Positions 62,391 to 64,000 of a stretch of 64,000 nt of DNA are shown in pieces; position 1 is the first letter of the stretch, and each line of letters opens with the position of its first letter. Under the pieces are notes generated by a model. It was given only the letters and a program-made list of their open reading frames with translations, made no database searches and had not been told where the DNA came from. Origin of the DNA: Paraburkholderia panacisoli (GTDB lineage Bacteria; Pseudomonadota; Gammaproteobacteria; Burkholderiales; Burkholderiaceae); contig NZ_VTUZ01000029.1 in the NCBI RefSeq assembly GCF_008369935.1, positions 1 through 64,000 of the forward strand, read 5' to 3'. The position numbers were made by a program, and so were the translations under genes.

Positions 62391-63248
62391 CTAGACCTCG
62401 AACCGGAACGCCGCCCCGTCGCGCCTCACATGTCCAGCTGTCGGCGCGGCATAGTGAGTGCCGATGACGAGGATCGGCTGGTCGGCCCATTCGGCGAACA
62501 TCTTCGCGCGGGTGATCGTCGCGGCGCGGGTGTCGCTGTCGAGGCTTGTGGCCCAATCGGGGTGCGCCATCTGGCAGGGATGGTGCGCAATGTCGCCGGT
62601 GATCACCGCGCTCTGCCCTTCCGATTCGATCACCACGCTGACATGGCCCGGCGTGTGGCCAGGGGTTGGCCTCAGGCGCACCTCAGGCGAGACGCGGTGG
62701 TCCATCTCCACCAGTTCGGCCAGGCCGGCGTCGAAGATCGGCCGCACGCTGTCGCCCATGATCGCCTGCTGCTCCTCGTCGCCCCCGTTGCTCCAATGCT
62801 CGAATTCGCGCTTGCCAATCAGGTAGCGTGCCGTGGGGAAGGTCGGGACCCACTTGCCGTCCACCAGCATGGTGTTCCAGCCCACATGGTCTACATGCAG
62901 GTGAGTGCAGACCACGGCGTCGACACTGTCGCGGCTCCAGCCGGCATCCGCCAGGTGTTGCAGGAACGGCGTCGCGAGCGGGTTTCCGCCCACCAGATGG
63001 CGTGGCTTGTCGTTGCCGATGCACGTGTCGACCATCAGCCTCAGCCCCGGCGCCTCCACTAGCAGGGCGTGGACGGACACGTTGAGCGAACCATCCTCGT
63101 TGACGAAGTGCGGATAGAGCCAGGGGCTGGTCTTCAGCGCCTCCGGCGTCGCGTCCCGCAGGAAGAAGCCGTCCGGATCGTGGGGCAAGGAAAACAGCAT
63201 CTCGACCACGCATGTGATATTCACCGAGCCCACCTGCCAATTCAACAT
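62391..63248 (-). CDS. Metallo-beta-lactamase-fold hydrolase
   Basis: This 285-residue protein carries the metal motif THLHVDH (His116, His118, Asp120, His121) plus later ligands in TPGHTPGHVSVV, ITGDIAHHP and IGTHYAAP. The ATG at 63248 has a near-perfect AAGGAGG site, so the longer frame is rejected. The layout resembles quorum-quenching lactonase-like and MBL-fold hydrolases of the AttM/YtnP group, which usually lack a signal peptide, as here. The leaving substrate is not predictable. Confidence 0.84.
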   Translation of the reverse strand: MLNWQVGSVNITCVVEMLFSLPHDPDGFFLRDATPEALKTSPWLYPHFVNEDGSLNVSVHALLVEAPGLRLMVDTCIGNDKPRHLVGGNPLATPFLQHLADAGWSRDSVDAVVCTHLHVDHVGWNTMLVDGKWVPTFPTARYLIGKREFEHWSNGGDEEQQAIMGDSVRPIFDAGLAELVEMDHRVSPEVRLRPTPGHTPGHVSVVIESEGQSAVITGDIAHHPCQMAHPDWATSLDSDTRAATITRAKMFAEWADQPILVIGTHYAAPTAGHVRRDGAAFRFEV

Positions 63249-63371
63249 AACGGCCTCCTTATGGTTGCAGCGCGTCGAGGAAACCTCGTCCGCTCGCCTA
63301 AACTGCTTCGGCCAGGGCACAGGATGGAACAGGCGCGCGTGGGCGCTGTGAAGATCCGCTTGTCATGTCGG

Positions 63372-64000
63372 TCACATCGTCAAAATGACTTTGCCAAACG
63401 GCCGATCCTCTATCAGGTGACGCAGGGCTTCGCCTGCTTCGGCAAGGGGGTAGATGCTCTCGACGATCGGCTTGACTGATCCGCTTACGATTAACGGAAT
63501 GATGTCCTGCCACGCAGTGGCGATCGTGGCCGGTGACTGGGCGAACAGGGAGAAGCCAGCCATCCGCGCGCGCTTCCAGATCAGGTCGGTGACATCGATG
63601 GTGGTTCTGCGGCCAGCGGAGTAGCCCAACGTGATCAGGACACCGCCGTGACCCAGGCTGCTCAACGCCTCACTCGTGACAGCGTTGCCGATGCTCTCGA
63701 TGACGATATCGACGCCCTTGCCATCCGTGATTCGACGAACGCCGTCGGCGAGACCTTCCGCGGTGAGGTCGATCACGTCTTCGAAGCCAAGTTCGCGCGC
63801 TCTCGCGGCTTTCGCCGCGCTGCCAGCGGTAGAGATCACCTTGCCGGCGCCCTGCGCCCGCGCGAGCTGATAGGTCGCGTTGCCGACCGACCCGCCGATT
63901 CCCGGCGCCAGCACCGTCATGCCCGGCTTGAACCCGGCGTCGGTGAGGCTGATCTGTGCCGTCAGATAGGCCACCGGAATGCTGGCCGCGACGACGTCCC
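63372..64000 (-). CDS. MDR-family zinc-binding/quinone oxidoreductase, partial at window end
   Basis: The C-terminal about 209 residues of an NADPH:quinone oxidoreductase-like protein: AASIPVAYLTAQISLTDAGF, then VLAPGIGGSVGNATYQLARAQGAGKVIST (parts), GFEDVIDLTAEGLADGV, and the C-terminal IYPLAEAGEALRHLIEDRPFGKVIL (part). The frame is open through the last base of the window, so the N-terminal GroES-like part lies outside. It ends 123 bp from the upstream end of the MBL-fold gene on the same strand. Confidence 0.82.
   Translation of the reverse strand, partial: DVVAASIPVAYLTAQISLTDAGFKPGMTVLAPGIGGSVGNATYQLARAQGAGKVISTAGSAAKAARARELGFEDVIDLTAEGLADGVRRITDGKGVDIVIESIGNAVTSEALSSLGHGGVLITLGYSAGRRTTIDVTDLIWKRARMAGFSLFAQSPATIATAWQDIIPLIVSGSVKPIVESIYPLAEAGEALRHLIEDRPFGKVILTM

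Overview
The window is high-GC, densely coded DNA. Gene content and order point to Burkholderiaceae, most likely Paraburkholderia or Burkholderia. The strongest clues are an llpE-bpeE-bpeF-oprC efflux operon with its divergent LysR regulator, a DUF4148 small secreted protein, a 180-kDa-class NAD-glutamate dehydrogenase, and many Ssu/Sfn-type sulfur genes. No tRNA, rRNA, CRISPR array or intact insertion sequence was seen.

Layout. 0.1-8.3 kb: RND multidrug efflux operon on the minus strand, ending in a clear intrinsic terminator, plus its divergent LysR regulator. 8.5-12.4 kb: DUF4148 protein, purine nucleoside permease-like protein, aldo/keto reductase and a CDF metal transporter. 12.5-19.4 kb: NAD-glutamate dehydrogenase, an alpha/beta hydrolase and an M14-type metallopeptidase. 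19.5-22.5 kb: phosphonate uptake operon phnCDE with a Pho-box-like site upstream. 22.7-28.2 kb: EamA transporter, then a GABA shunt (MocR/GabR-type regulator divergent from gabT-gabD). 28.6-31.5 kb: a large secreted repeat protein of unknown role and an isochorismatase-fold protein lacking all three catalytic residues.

31.7-59.3 kb is the most notable part. It is a 27-kb block of organosulfur-acquisition-type genes in nine transcription units. It holds five luciferase-like flavin monooxygenases (four of the NtaA/DszA type, one SfnG/SsuD type), two DszC/SfnB-type acyl-CoA-dehydrogenase-fold flavoproteins, a TauD-type dioxygenase, two Ssu-type ABC importers, one complete peptide-type ABC importer and an extra orphan peptide-type binding protein. 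Its likely job is to import sulfonates, sulfones or thio-compounds and release their sulfur. No flavin reductase and no transcription regulator lies inside the block. Eight of the nine units carry a shared 11-bp element (ATTCGTTGGTT-like), in the same orientation as the gene, 21-22 bp upstream of a -10-like hexamer. The ninth has only a degenerate copy. This looks like a regulon controlled by one activator encoded elsewhere; CysB/SsuR-type LysR proteins are the obvious candidates.

The block also contains decayed genes: a 3' remnant of groEL, a DUF3088 gene with a one-base frameshift and, just beyond its right edge, a probable N-formylglutamate amidohydrolase remnant. Two operon spacers consist of short tandem repeats. 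59.6-64 kb: a proline-rich small secreted protein and a minus-strand set of oxidoreductases (MDR, SDR, metallo-beta-lactamase fold, second MDR running off the window end).
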